Part shown: piece by piece, positions 53,666 to 64,000 of the stretch
Numbering within the stretch: position 1 is the first letter of the stretch
Layout: every line of letters begins with the position of its first letter
NCBI GenBank assembly: GCA_029565935.1
Contig: JAKQNF010000013.1
Span: 1 to 64,000, forward strand
DNA: 64,000 nt
Reading direction: 5' to 3'
Origin: Bacillota bacterium
GTDB lineage: Bacteria > Bacillota > DTU025 > MWDF01
Translations under genes and position numbers: made by a program
The notes under the pieces: generated by a model
The model's input: the letters and a program-made list of their open reading frames with translations, nothing else
Database searches by the model: none
Told to the model about the DNA's origin: nothing

Positions 53666-55384
53666 TTACGGCTTGATGTAGTAGATCTCTTCTAGGTTGT
53701 GTATCGTCCCGCCGTAAGCCGTAGGTTTTACGTTAGCGAGCGTATTCCTTATAGCCGCTATCGACTGAGGCGCCGCGAAATAGATGAGCGGTACCTGGTC
53801 GGATATGATGAGCTGCCATTTCTCGTAGATTGCCGCGCGCTTCACGGGATCTACGACCTTAACGCCATCGTCGAATATCTTGTCTATCTCGGCTTCCCAA
53901 TCTAAGGCCGGCTTATCCTGCCTCGGGTTCCACATATGCAGGTTGCCGGTGCTGTGCCAGACGTTCTTGCCGTTATTGGGTTCCACCGAGCCTGTCAGGC
54001 CGATGATGATGGTGTCGAAGTCGAAGGTGTCCATGAGCTTCTCAACCAGAGTGTTGAACGTATAGGTAGTCACGGTGGCGTCGATGCCGGCCTTCTTTAG
54101 GTCTTCGACCAGGATATTTGCCATCTTCATGCGGTTGCTGTTCTCGCTGTGGGTCGTCACCTCGAACTTGATCTGGCGTCCGGTCTTGTCCACAAGCTTG
54201 TTTCCGTCATACTTGAACCCGGCCTTGGCGAACATCTCCTTGGCCTTCTCGAGGGAGTATGCATACTGCGTAACCTTGGTGCTCAGGAATTCCTTGTTGG
54301 GCGCGGAGACGGCGCTCCACTGTGGCTCAGCAAGACCTGCGTAGACTTGGTTGATGATCGTGGTCTTGTCTACAAGGTGGGCAACGCCCTTCCTGAAGTA
54401 CTGGTTGCTGAACCACTCGAGCTTCCAGGGCTCCTTCGCTAAGTTGGGATTCCTGGGGTTGAGGTTGAAGACCACGAACTCGGTCGAGAACGTGGGCCCG
54501 AGGTTGTAGAGTGTGAAGTTCTCCTTCTTCTGCAGGTCCTTGAAGGTCGTGTAGTCGGTGTTCTTGATGCCGAGGATGTCGGTCTCACCGGCACGGAACT
54601 TCAAGGTCTGGGTCTCGAGATTGGGAACCAGCATACGGATGTACCTAGTGATGTAGGGAAGTACCTGATTCTTGCTGTTCTTCACCCAATAGTTGGCGTT
54701 GCGCAGGTATACGACATATTCGTTGGGCTTGTACTGGGCTATCGTGTACATGCCGGTACCGACGATGTCCTTGACCGGGGTGTTGATGCCCCAAGTCTCG
54801 TTGAACTTACCCGCCTTCCAGGCGGCTTCGAGCTTATGTTTGGGAAGGATCTCGATCAGTATCTGGCGGAGCAGCGGCGCGAACACTGAAGGCAGGGTGA
54901 ACTCGACTGTGTAGGTGTCGATCTTCCTGTACTTCAGGGGCTGGCCGTCGATGGTCAGCACGTCGCGCGAAGAGGTCTGTATGTTCTTGTCATAGATTAC
55001 GTCGAAGGAGAAGATGACATCGTCCGCCGTCATCTCCTTGCCGTCGGAGAACTTGACTCCCTGCCGGAGGTTGAAAGTCCATACCAGGCCGTCAGGGCTG
55101 AAGCTCCAGCTCTTGGCCAGGCAGGGGATCACTGCGGTCGTAACGCCGTCCGTCGCGGTCAGGCCCTCGAATATCGGGGTTAGAACGTCGGTTGACGAAG
55201 TCTCAGCAGCTGTAACCGGGTTGAAGGTCTTCGGGTCGGTGATTTGCGAGACCACGAGCTGGCCGCCGAAGGTGCCGACGGGCATCTCGCTGATCTTGTA
55301 CTCCGTAGGTGCGGCCAATACCGGCAGCATCATGGAGCCGATGAACATCATCGCCAGGAATAGGGACACGGCTCTTTTGATCAT
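53666..55384 (-). CDS. family 5 extracellular solute-binding protein (peptide type)
   Basis: The 572-residue binding protein has a type I signal peptide (cleavage near LPVLA-APTEY) and no lipobox. The SBP family 5 core is clear: DVLTPIFEGLTATDG, LAKSWSFSPDGLVWTFNLRQ, GVKFSDGKEMTADDVIFSFD, and a later ANILVEDLKKAGIDATVTTY. Ligands of the family include oligopeptides, sugars and nickel; the permeases that follow and PepF/PepT elsewhere favour peptides, but this is inference. AAGGAGG precedes ATG 55384. It is the first gene of its operon. Confidence 0.9.
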   Translation of the reverse strand: MIKRAVSLFLAMMFIGSMMLPVLAAPTEYKISEMPVGTFGGQLVVSQITDPKTFNPVTAAETSSTDVLTPIFEGLTATDGVTTAVIPCLAKSWSFSPDGLVWTFNLRQGVKFSDGKEMTADDVIFSFDVIYDKNIQTSSRDVLTIDGQPLKYRKIDTYTVEFTLPSVFAPLLRQILIEILPKHKLEAAWKAGKFNETWGINTPVKDIVGTGMYTIAQYKPNEYVVYLRNANYWVKNSKNQVLPYITRYIRMLVPNLETQTLKFRAGETDILGIKNTDYTTFKDLQKKENFTLYNLGPTFSTEFVVFNLNPRNPNLAKEPWKLEWFSNQYFRKGVAHLVDKTTIINQVYAGLAEPQWSAVSAPNKEFLSTKVTQYAYSLEKAKEMFAKAGFKYDGNKLVDKTGRQIKFEVTTHSENSNRMKMANILVEDLKKAGIDATVTTYTFNTLVEKLMDTFDFDTIIIGLTGSVEPNNGKNVWHSTGNLHMWNPRQDKPALDWEAEIDKIFDDGVKVVDPVKRAAIYEKWQLIISDQVPLIYFAAPQSIAAIRNTLANVKPTAYGGTIHNLEEIYYIKP

Positions 55385-56140
55385 CCTTTTGTACGCCTCC
55401 TTCTCTATCGTCTAATGGGTCTACGTAAAAGACGTTGCATTATATATAGTTTATTAAATGTATTACTTCTTCGTATGCGGGCTATTTCCTCTAAGGAAGC
55501 ATTTTTTACTAACGTTATACTCAACGGGTCATGTAATCAACGTGATGCTTCTTACGATAATAGTATAGTTTTCCTTTCGCATTATGCAATCGGGTATAAC
55601 GATAGCCGCCCCGGAAGGAACAAGTGCATGGGGAAACATAGGCGCATATCGCAGTAATGCCTAGTCACCTATTGGGCGAAGGGACGGAAAACCGCTACTC
55701 GACAGGCCTTTCAGACCCCGGCTTCCACCCTTCGGGAACCGGCCGAAGAGGACACCGACCTATGATGGGCCCGGTATCCAATTATGTATGCCCATCAAAG
55801 AAGGATCGAGCATTAAGGAGCAAGAGAGGACTTGCCCTGTTATCGCCGTGAATCTGACTGGATTCGCAAAGGAATGTAGAAAAAACTGATGAATAATGCC
55901 CCTATAGATGATATATATGAATTGATAATGTTAAATTAAACGACAGTGCAGCCGAAGAACTAACATCGGGAACCATATGCTGGAAACATAATCCCGACTG
56001 TCTGATGACGAGTCGAATAGCTTTCGATTGACCGGCGAGAACCAACGCAGGCAGATGGTAAGCGAAGGAGTCGGAAATTGGATCCGATGCACGATGCTCC
56101 GTAGTATCCGGGTTGGAGCGCAGGGGGAAAGGGGTCGGCA
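55385..56140. other. intergenic region, AT-rich then structured, no gene assigned
   Basis: About 755 bases separate the divergent binding-protein and apbE genes. The left 200 bases are AT-rich and probably hold the promoter of the minus-strand operon. Around 55640-55800 there are nested inverted repeats, for example TAGGC...GCCTA and CCGGCTTCC...GGGAACCGG, suggesting a structured RNA or leader. The listed ORFs at 55415, 55657 and 55902 show no ribosome-binding site or protein-like pattern. I cannot match a known riboswitch. Confidence 0.4.
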
Positions 56141-57100
56141 ATGCCAAGAGCGTCAGAGATCGAGTTCTCAAGCTACGGTATGAACACCGATATCACCTGC
56201 AAGGCATATGGCGACAAAGCTAAAAGAGCAAGAGCATGCGTCGTGAAGGAGATAAGAAAGCTCGAGAATAAGCTCAGTCGCTTCATTCCCTCAAGCGAAA
56301 TCGGCAGGTTGAACCGTTCGGCGGGGAAAGCCCCTGTTAAGGTGAGCCCGGAAACGTTCGCGATCCTTGGTCTTGCGATCCATTATTCGGAGATATCCCA
56401 TGGGCTGTTCGACATATCCATAGGGCCCCTCATGGATGTGTGGGATATCGCCCATGCATCGTACGCGCCTTCGAGAGATGGCATATCACAGGCATCATGC
56501 CTGGTCGGATATCACGACTTAACGTTAAACTGGCAGGAACGCACGGCAATGCTCAGAAAGCCCGGGCAAAGCATAGACCTGGGCGGGATCGGCAAGGGTT
56601 ATGCTAGCGATCGCTGCATTGAAGTTCTTCAAGGAATCGGGATCACATCGGCAGCGGTCAATATCGGAGGGAACGTATCAGTCCTTGGCGCAAAACCGGA
56701 CGGAAGACCTTGGCAGGTCGGTATCCGCCACCCAAGGAAGTGCGGCCGCCTCCTGGGCGCGCTCGATGCGACGGTTGGGGCCATCGTCACTTCAGGAGAC
56801 TACGAACGGTTCTTTATGGATGCAGAAGGAAGGCGATATCACCATATCCTCAATCCGATCACGGGCCATCCTGCAGATTCTGGCTTGATCAGTGTTACCG
56901 TGGTCGCATGCGACGGACTTACGGCGGACGCGCTCTCCACGGCCATATTCGTCGCAGGCATAGAAGAGGGACTGGAATACCTGGGCAGGTCCACCGGGGC
57001 AGAAGCCGTCCTAATGGATGAGAATCAGCAAGTGTTCATAACGAAGGGCCTGGAAGCACGATTCCGAGGCTTTAATGGCATCGATACGAATCTGATTTGA
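56141..57100 (+). CDS. apbE: FAD:protein FMN transferase, ApbE family
   Basis: ApbE attaches FMN from FAD to a threonine of target proteins. The 319-residue protein shows the family landmarks: GMNTDITC near the start, LFDISIGPLMDVW, IDLGGIGKGYASD, VNIGGNVSVLG and the C-terminal HILNPITGHPAD. ATG 56141 has AAGGGG six bases upstream, and an in-frame stop shortly before it rules out a longer form, so there is no signal peptide although most ApbE proteins are exported lipoproteins. The FMN-binding target is encoded 13 bases downstream. Confidence 0.92.
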   Translation: MPRASEIEFSSYGMNTDITCKAYGDKAKRARACVVKEIRKLENKLSRFIPSSEIGRLNRSAGKAPVKVSPETFAILGLAIHYSEISHGLFDISIGPLMDVWDIAHASYAPSRDGISQASCLVGYHDLTLNWQERTAMLRKPGQSIDLGGIGKGYASDRCIEVLQGIGITSAAVNIGGNVSVLGAKPDGRPWQVGIRHPRKCGRLLGALDATVGAIVTSGDYERFFMDAEGRRYHHILNPITGHPADSGLISVTVVACDGLTADALSTAIFVAGIEEGLEYLGRSTGAEAVLMDENQQVFITKGLEARFRGFNGIDTNLI

Positions 57101-57113
57101 AAGGAGCATATCG

Positions 57114-57575
57114 ATGAACGGCAATAAGGTAGGAAAGGGGAAAGTAGGAGTGTGGACCGTAGTATTGATCGTTGTCATTGGTGTGGTCGCCATCATCCTG
57201 GTCGGAGGTTTCGTATTTATGTGGCCGGGGCTGCGCGAAGTCAAGGACCTTGTGATCAACGACGTGGATTTCCAGAATCTGCATGACGGTACGTATGTGG
57301 GGGAATACATCGGCATTAAGGATCACCTTAGGGATACGAAGATCGAAGTGGTCGTCTCAGGCGGAGAGATTTCGAGCATTAAGGTGCTGAAAGGTGCGAT
57401 CGACAAGGAGGGCGTACCCAGGAAACTGACAGGCGGCCTTGGCGTTGACGACCTGCTCAATGTGGTGGCCGTGAAGAAGACCCTGCAAGTTGACGTAATA
57501 ACGGGCGCTACCCTTACTTCCAAGACCCATCTTAAGGCGTTGGAGAATGCGCTGAAACAGGCCCAGGTGGACTAG
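57114..57575 (+). CDS. membrane-anchored FMN-binding domain protein
   Basis: Residues 12-36 form one membrane helix (WTVVLIVVIGVVAIILVGG), followed by a single FMN-binding domain of about 100 residues (DGTYVGEYIG, VVVSGGEISSIKVLKG). The motif VDVITGATLTS matches the flavinylation consensus around GAT[ST], in which the threonine receives FMN covalently. ApbE lies directly upstream. Similar proteins take part in flavin-based electron transfer across or outside the membrane. It is much smaller than PplA-type proteins and has no other redox domain. Confidence 0.88.
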   Translation: MNGNKVGKGKVGVWTVVLIVVIGVVAIILVGGFVFMWPGLREVKDLVINDVDFQNLHDGTYVGEYIGIKDHLRDTKIEVVVSGGEISSIKVLKGAIDKEGVPRKLTGGLGVDDLLNVVAVKKTLQVDVITGATLTSKTHLKALENALKQAQVD

Positions 57576-58102
57576 GATTGACTATTCGTCAATAGCTTCC
57601 AGATCAGCTGCCCGGATGCGGGAACCGACGATCCGGGGCAACTGCTGTTAGTTGCGCTGCCATGAGTGACCGAGATGCAAAGTAGAATACGCGTTCATAA
57701 GCATTAAGCCTAAATGGGGAGCCCGGGTTCGAGTCAGGCAAGGGAAAGGTTTCTACAATGCTGGTCGTGGCTCCGAATTTAGCATAGGCGACGAGCTCCG
57801 TCGGCTAAGAATCAGCATATAGCCGCAAGTGCTATACTAGCGGCCTTGACCTGCATACTCGCACTAAAGATACGTTTGCTTCCGGACTGGATACTATAGA
57901 TAGATGACGGTTAGGCGATGCGTCGCTAGCCGATTTGCGCCATGCTTATCTGCCTCATGCATCCCTTCATGGACGGTTCATGGTTCCACCAGGCACGCTT
58001 GAAGGTCACGCGAAACCACAAAGCACGTTCTACATATAGTATAATTTTCAAGGGGGATTATGCAGTCGATTATAAAGTGCGTACCCCCATGACGGAGGCC
58101 GG
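57576..58102. other. intergenic region without a recognisable gene
   Basis: This stretch of about 530 bases holds no supported gene. Near its left end, GCTGCCCGGAT and ATCCGGGGCAACTGC can pair imperfectly. A TATAAT at 58040-58045 may be the -10 box for the methyltransferase gene, but no -35 is evident. A GGTTCGAGTC at about 57727 resembles a tRNA T-loop by chance only. Confidence 0.4.
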
Positions 58103-58711
58103 ATGCAGGAACATTATTATTCCAGGAGGCCGGAGGTGGCCTCGTCGCCCGAAACGACGAGCTACAAGTACATAGGCAGGACGTTCACCTTCACGACGGA
58201 CGCGGGCGTGTTCTCCAAGGGCAAGGTGGATAGGGGAACGGACCTGCTGCTGGAGGCGCTACAGGGTGTCAGCTGCGAGAGCTTCCTTGACATGGGATGC
58301 GGATACGGCCCGGTCGGGGTCTGCTACAAGGCGGCACACCCTGAAACGGCTGTGTTTATGGGCGATATAAATGAAAGGGCCTGTGAGCTGGCCGAAAAGA
58401 ACTCATCGCAGAACGGTGTATCGACAAGTGTAAGGCAAACGGACGGCTTTCAAGCCTTCGAAGGAATCAAGTTCAACTGTATCGCGATGAACCCTCCGAT
58501 AAGGGCCGGCAAAGAAGTGCTAAGGCGCCTGATGTCAGAGGCGAAGGTGGCGCTGACAGGAGGCGGGCGTCTTTACATAGTCATAAGGACGAGGCAAGGG
58601 GCAAGTAGCATGAAGGATTACCTCGATGGATTGTTCGGCAACTGCGAAGACGTAGAGAGAGGCTCCGGCTATCGGGTGCTGATGTCAAGGAAGCTCCTTC
58701 CGGAAAAGTGA
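58103..58711 (+). CDS. class I SAM-dependent methyltransferase, RsmC/YbxB-like
   Basis: The 202-residue protein has the cofactor loop FLDMGCGYGPVGV, an acidic residue at the end of strand 2 (MGDINERA), and AMNPPIRAGKEVL, the NPP motif of N-methyltransferases acting on RNA bases. The N-terminal FTFTTDAGVFSKGKVDRGT is typical of the small-domain RsmC-like family. GGAGG lies four bases before ATG. Likely substrate is rRNA or tRNA guanine. It is 43 bases upstream of the YvcK fusion. Confidence 0.88.
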   Translation: MQEHYYSRRPEVASSPETTSYKYIGRTFTFTTDAGVFSKGKVDRGTDLLLEALQGVSCESFLDMGCGYGPVGVCYKAAHPETAVFMGDINERACELAEKNSSQNGVSTSVRQTDGFQAFEGIKFNCIAMNPPIRAGKEVLRRLMSEAKVALTGGGRLYIVIRTRQGASSMKDYLDGLFGNCEDVERGSGYRVLMSRKLLPEK

Positions 58712-58753
58712 GACTGTCCTAAGTGCATGGATTGATGAGAAGGTGTGATTTGT

Positions 58754-60169
58754 TTGTCGTCAGATAGTGTAGCGGAGATGTTCAAACCGGAGATAACGCT
58801 GCTTTCCTTCGGTTACAAATACGGGGTGCCGGACTATGCGGAGTTCCTGTTTGACGTAAGGTCGCTGAAGAACCCCTATTACGAATCCGAGCTCAGGGAG
58901 CTGAACGGCAACTACAGGGCCGTAAGCGAATACGTCATGGAAGACCCTCTCTCTGCCGATATGATAGAGCAGATCCTAGGGTTCATCCGCCTTACCTCAA
59001 GGCGCTATGCCGAAAAGGATAGGGGCTGGATGGTGATAGGCGTCGGTTGTACGGGCGGCAAGCACAGGTCGGTCGCGGTGGTTAACGAGCTGCAAAGGAG
59101 GCTCGTCACTGAAGGCTACAAGTCGAATGTGCTGCACAGGGACATATACAAGGAGATGGATCCAATATTCGGGCAGGACCCGGCGTGGACCCGCTTCGAG
59201 AGGGATCTCGCAGACGAGGAGAGGGGCAGGGGCCTGCGAGTCGCCGCCATAGGAGGCGGCACCGGCATGCCGGCGGTGCTAAGGGGGCTCAAGCACTATA
59301 CATCGAACATAACGGCGATAGTCACCATGACCGACGATGGAGGAAGTTCTGGTAAGCTCATCGAGGAGATGGAGATGCCTCCTCCTGGGGACATCAGAAA
59401 CTGCATATTGGCCATGTCGAACACCGAACCGCTGATGGAGAAGCTGTTCCAGTATAGGTTCACTTTGAGGGGTGATATCGCGGGGCATCCTTTCGGCAAC
59501 CTGTTCCTGGTGGCGATGACCGATATAACGGGGGATTTCCAAAGGGCAATTAAAGAATGCTCGGCAGTGCTTTCTGTAAGGGGCGAAGTCCTGCCGGCAA
59601 CAATGAGCATGTGCGTCCTCAAGGCGGAGATGGAAGACGGGAGCACTCTCTACGGGGAATCTCAGATAAACCACAGCGGGAAGAGGATTAAAAGGCTGGC
59701 GATAGAGCCGGAAGACGCCAAGGCGCATCCATCGGCGATATCCGCCATACTTGGTGCCGACGTTGTGGTCATAGGCCCCGGAAGCCTTTATACGTCGATA
59801 ATCACAAACCTCATCATACCCGGCGTGGCAGATGCGCTCAGGGCCAGCAAAGCCAAGAAGATATATGTATGCAACACGATGACGGAGGCCGGGGAGACGA
59901 ACGAATACAGCGCAAGCGACCATCTGAGGGCGATATTCGAGCATGCAGGCCCCGGGATATGCGACACGATAATCGTCAACAACTCGGTTATTCCAGAGGA
60001 GCTGCTAAGGGCCTATCGCAAGGAGGGGGCGTCGCAGGTGTCGTACGACGCGGAGGAACTAAAGAGCATGGGGCTAATGGTGGAGGAGTGCGATGTGGCT
60101 TCAGTGGGCGAGCATTATAAGCATGATTCGTACAAGCTCGCAAAGGCGATTATAAGCATCATTTCCTGA
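58754..60169 (+). CDS. RapZ C-terminal domain fused to YvcK/CofD-like protein
   Basis: Residues about 10-145 match the C-terminal half of RapZ (LLSFGYKYGVPDYAEFLFDV, DVRSLKNPYY, GVGCTGGKHRSVAVVNEL), the part that binds RNA and the metabolite signal. Residues about 160-470 match YvcK/GluM (VAAIGGGTGMPAVLRGLKHY, TMTDDGGSSGKL, PPGDIRNCILAMS, GHPFGNLFLVAM). The RapZ N-terminal P-loop kinase domain is absent and there is no room for it upstream. YvcK proteins bind UDP-sugars and control cell shape and carbon use. TTG 58754 has AAGGTG at eight bases. It precedes whiA, as yvcK does in Bacillota. Confidence 0.9.
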   Translation: MSSDSVAEMFKPEITLLSFGYKYGVPDYAEFLFDVRSLKNPYYESELRELNGNYRAVSEYVMEDPLSADMIEQILGFIRLTSRRYAEKDRGWMVIGVGCTGGKHRSVAVVNELQRRLVTEGYKSNVLHRDIYKEMDPIFGQDPAWTRFERDLADEERGRGLRVAAIGGGTGMPAVLRGLKHYTSNITAIVTMTDDGGSSGKLIEEMEMPPPGDIRNCILAMSNTEPLMEKLFQYRFTLRGDIAGHPFGNLFLVAMTDITGDFQRAIKECSAVLSVRGEVLPATMSMCVLKAEMEDGSTLYGESQINHSGKRIKRLAIEPEDAKAHPSAISAILGADVVVIGPGSLYTSIITNLIIPGVADALRASKAKKIYVCNTMTEAGETNEYSASDHLRAIFEHAGPGICDTIIVNNSVIPEELLRAYRKEGASQVSYDAEELKSMGLMVEECDVASVGEHYKHDSYKLAKAIISIIS

Positions 60170-60183
60170 CAGGGGTTGTTCAT

Positions 60184-62218
<2,035 letters not shown>

Positions 62219-62241
62219 GCAGGGAAGGCAAGGATCCGAAC

Positions 62242-63426
62242 ATGAACAAGAAGACAGTCAGGGATATCGACGTAAAGGGAAAGAGAGTGCTCGTCAGGGC
62301 CGATTTCAACGTACCCCAGGACAAGTCCGGTCAGATCACGGACGACAGAAGGATAAGAGAGGCCCTCCCCACGATAAAATACCTGCTGGAGAAAGGTGCC
62401 AGCGTGGTGTTGGCATCGCACCTCGGCAGGCCCAACGGAGTAAGGAACGAGAAATTCACCCTTATGCCGGTAGCCGAAAGGCTGTCCGAACTTCTCGGGT
62501 TTCACGTACCGCTTCTTTCCGATTGTGTAGGGCCTGAGGTTGATGCTCACGTAAGGGCTATGAAACCCGGCGAAGTGGCATTACTGGAGAACGTAAGGTT
62601 CCACAAGGAAGAGGAGGCCAACGACACCGTGTTTGCAAAGGAGCTGGCATCGACGGCGGACATCTTTGTGATGGATGCTTTCGGCACAGCTCATCGCGCC
62701 CATGCATCCACGGAGGGCGTGGCAAGGCACATCCCCGCCGTGGCAGGGCTTCTAGTCGAGAAAGAGCTCAGGATAATGGGCGATGCGCTGTCGAATCCCA
62801 AGAGACCTTTCGTAGCAGTCCTGGGAGGAGCGAAGGTCAAGGACAAGATCGCCGTGGTCGAGAACCTTCTCGGGAAGGTAGACACCCTGATCATAGGTGG
62901 GGGGATGGCGTATACTTTCCTGAGATCGGAAGGATATCCGACAGGCGGCTCACTCTTGGATTCTGAAAGGCTCGATTACTGCAAGGACATCATCTTGGCA
63001 GCGAAAGCCAAGGGAGTGAAGCTGTTGCTTCCCATGGACCATGTAGCGGCCACGAGCCTGGACGGGAACGGAACATCCAGAATAGTAGATGGCGAAGGAA
63101 TACCACAGGACATGATCGGTGTCGACATAGGACCACAGACGGGTAAGGCCTTCGCGGAAGAGATAAAGACGGCAAAGACGGTAGTATGGAACGGCCCGAT
63201 GGGCGTCTTCGAGGTGCCTGAATACAGCAAGGGCACGCTGGCCATAGCGAACGCACTTGTTGAATCATCAGCGGTGACGATCGTAGGTGGCGGGGATTCC
63301 GCCGCCGCGATAGAGAAGCTGGGGTTGGCCGATAAGGTAACCCACGTATCGACCGGAGGCGGCGCATCCTTGGAATTCCTCGAGGGGAAGGTCCTTCCCG
63401 GAATAGACGCCCTACAGGACCTTTGA
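62242..63426 (+). CDS. pgk: phosphoglycerate kinase
   Basis: It makes ATP from 1,3-bisphosphoglycerate. The signature [12 protein letters not shown], the substrate-binding [23 protein letters not shown] and the C-terminal [10 protein letters not shown]-like [17 protein letters not shown] and [15 protein letters not shown] motifs are intact. At 394 residues it has the normal monomeric length and is not fused to tpiA as in Thermotoga maritima. It lies 23 bases after gapA. Confidence 0.96.
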   Translation: MNKKTVRDIDVKGKRVLVRADFNVPQDKSGQITDDRRIREALPTIKYLLEKGASVVLASHLGRPNGVRNEKFTLMPVAERLSELLGFHVPLLSDCVGPEVDAHVRAMKPGEVALLENVRFHKEEEANDTVFAKELASTADIFVMDAFGTAHRAHASTEGVARHIPAVAGLLVEKELRIMGDALSNPKRPFVAVLGGAKVKDKIAVVENLLGKVDTLIIGGGMAYTFLRSEGYPTGGSLLDSERLDYCKDIILAAKAKGVKLLLPMDHVAATSLDGNGTSRIVDGEGIPQDMIGVDIGPQTGKAFAEEIKTAKTVVWNGPMGVFEVPEYSKGTLAIANALVESSAVTIVGGGDSAAAIEKLGLADKVTHVSTGGGASLEFLEGKVLPGIDALQDL

Positions 63427-63440
63427 TAAGAGGTAGTTGT

Positions 63441-64000
63441 ATGAGAAGAAGGATTGCTGCTGGTAACTGGAAGATGAATATGGGGCTCGAAGCCTCTGTA
63501 GAACTTGCCCGTAAGGTCAAAGACTTTACGGGCATTCATGCGCATTCGGTCGACATCGTGGTATGCCCCACTTTCCTTTCGCTGGCCAGGACGGCCGGGG
63601 AGCTAGAAGGAAGCGGCATAGCGGTCGGCGCGCAGGATTGTTATCATGAATCGCAAGGCGCGTTCACCGGGGAGGTGAACCCGGAGCTGATAAGGGACGC
63701 AGGAGGATCGTACTGCATAGTGGGCCATTCCGAAAGGCGCACGCTCATGCATGAGACGGACAAAGAGGTCAACCTTAAGGTTAAGTCCCTGATCGGTGGA
63801 TGCATAGTACCGATAATATGCGTAGGCGAGACACTGGCCGAAAGGCAGGCGCTCGATACCATGAACGTCGTACGAGGGCAGGTAATGCGCGCATACGCAG
63901 GTATAGAGCCTGAAGCCGCAGCCAGGACCGTCATCGCGTATGAGCCGGTATGGGCCATCGGCACAGGCCTGAACGCCACCGCACAGGACGCACAGGCGGT
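63441..64000 (+). CDS. tpiA: triosephosphate isomerase, 3' end beyond the window
   Basis: The frame opened at ATG 63441 (GAGGTAG upstream) is missing from the ORF track because the window ends first. It encodes RRRIAAGNWKMNMGLEASV with the catalytic lysine, IVGHSERRTLMHET with the catalytic histidine, and AYEPVWAIGTG with the catalytic glutamate. About 186 of some 250 residues are present. It lies 14 bases after pgk. The order gapA-pgk-tpiA predicts gpmI and eno next. Confidence 0.95.
   Translation, partial: MRRRIAAGNWKMNMGLEASVELARKVKDFTGIHAHSVDIVVCPTFLSLARTAGELEGSGIAVGAQDCYHESQGAFTGEVNPELIRDAGGSYCIVGHSERRTLMHETDKEVNLKVKSLIGGCIVPIICVGETLAERQALDTMNVVRGQVMRAYAGIEPEAAARTVIAYEPVWAIGTGLNATAQDAQA

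Noticed and set aside
55960-56060. possible FMN or cobalamin riboswitch before apbE
   Set aside because: Short strings such as ACCGGCG and GGGAACC resemble riboswitch cores, but conserved blocks are not in the right order or spacing.
57715-57750. tRNA-like sequence GGGTTCGAGTC
   Set aside because: The T-stem does not pair properly and no acceptor, D or anticodon arms could be found around it.

Overview
The window most likely comes from an uncultured anaerobic bacterium related to Bacillota (Clostridia-like). The rightmost block (yvcK-like, whiA, gapA, pgk, tpiA) has the Bacillota order, GlgC and GlgD occur as a pair, and ABC transporters and peptidases are abundant. The backbone is GC-moderate with heavy AGG and ATA codon use and frequent TTG starts. 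Both ABC solute-binding proteins and the secreted amylase carry ordinary signal peptides without a lipobox cysteine. This would suit a cell with an outer membrane, so a diderm Bacillota or a lineage such as Thermotogota or Synergistota cannot be excluded. No rRNA, tRNA, CRISPR array or intact transposase was seen.

Layout. (1) 1 to about 6.9 kb is an AT-rich accessory region: an Xre-type regulator, a TetR regulator with a strong promoter and perfect operator-like inverted repeat, two lipoproteins, two CPBP intramembrane proteases, a polytopic membrane protein and several stretches of decayed genes. (2) 6.9 to 13.3 kb holds a DUF6448 protein, a HicB-like/DinB-like fusion, inorganic pyrophosphatase, a zinc-ribbon protein, a TatT-like TPR protein, a molybdopterin-type oxidoreductase domain and an Ig-like secreted protein. 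(3) 13.6 to 36.9 kb is a carbohydrate-storage supercluster. On the plus strand are a degenerate CDF-like membrane protein, a ROK kinase and phosphoglucomutase. On the minus strand are MalK, a GH13-GH77 fusion, GlgB, GlgP, GlgC, GlgD, GlgA and Pgi. A divergent MalEFG-type importer and a secreted alpha-amylase complete it. (4) 36.9 to 47.4 kb is a plus-strand run: flavin-binding protein, aminotransferase, MATE exporter, PepF, a DRG-like GTPase, PepT, a radical SAM protein, an ABC-2 exporter and a HAD phosphatase. (5) 47.4 to 55.4 kb on the minus strand holds a heterodimeric ABC exporter and a peptide-type importer (binding protein plus two permeases, no ATPase). (6) 56.1 to 64 kb holds an ApbE/FMN-binding pair, a methyltransferase, a RapZ-C/YvcK fusion, WhiA and the glycolytic genes gapA, pgk and tpiA (cut by the window end).

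How it works together (inference). Secreted amylase and the MalEFGK importer would bring in maltodextrins. The GH13-GH77 fusion, GlgP, the ROK kinase, phosphoglucomutase and Pgi would connect these to glucose-1-phosphate, glucose-6-phosphate and fructose-6-phosphate. GlgC/D, GlgA and GlgB would store the surplus as glycogen, and GapA/Pgk/Tpi continue glycolysis. The peptide importer, PepF, PepT and aminotransferase suggest parallel peptide use.

Most unusual items: the RapZ-C/YvcK fusion without a RapZ kinase domain, the CDF-like protein without its metal ligands, the GH13-GH77 fusion inside the glycogen operon, the two-gene flavinylation unit whose ApbE has no export signal, paired inverted repeats in the malK/malE divergent promoter, and hairpins placed between binding-protein and permease genes in both importers.
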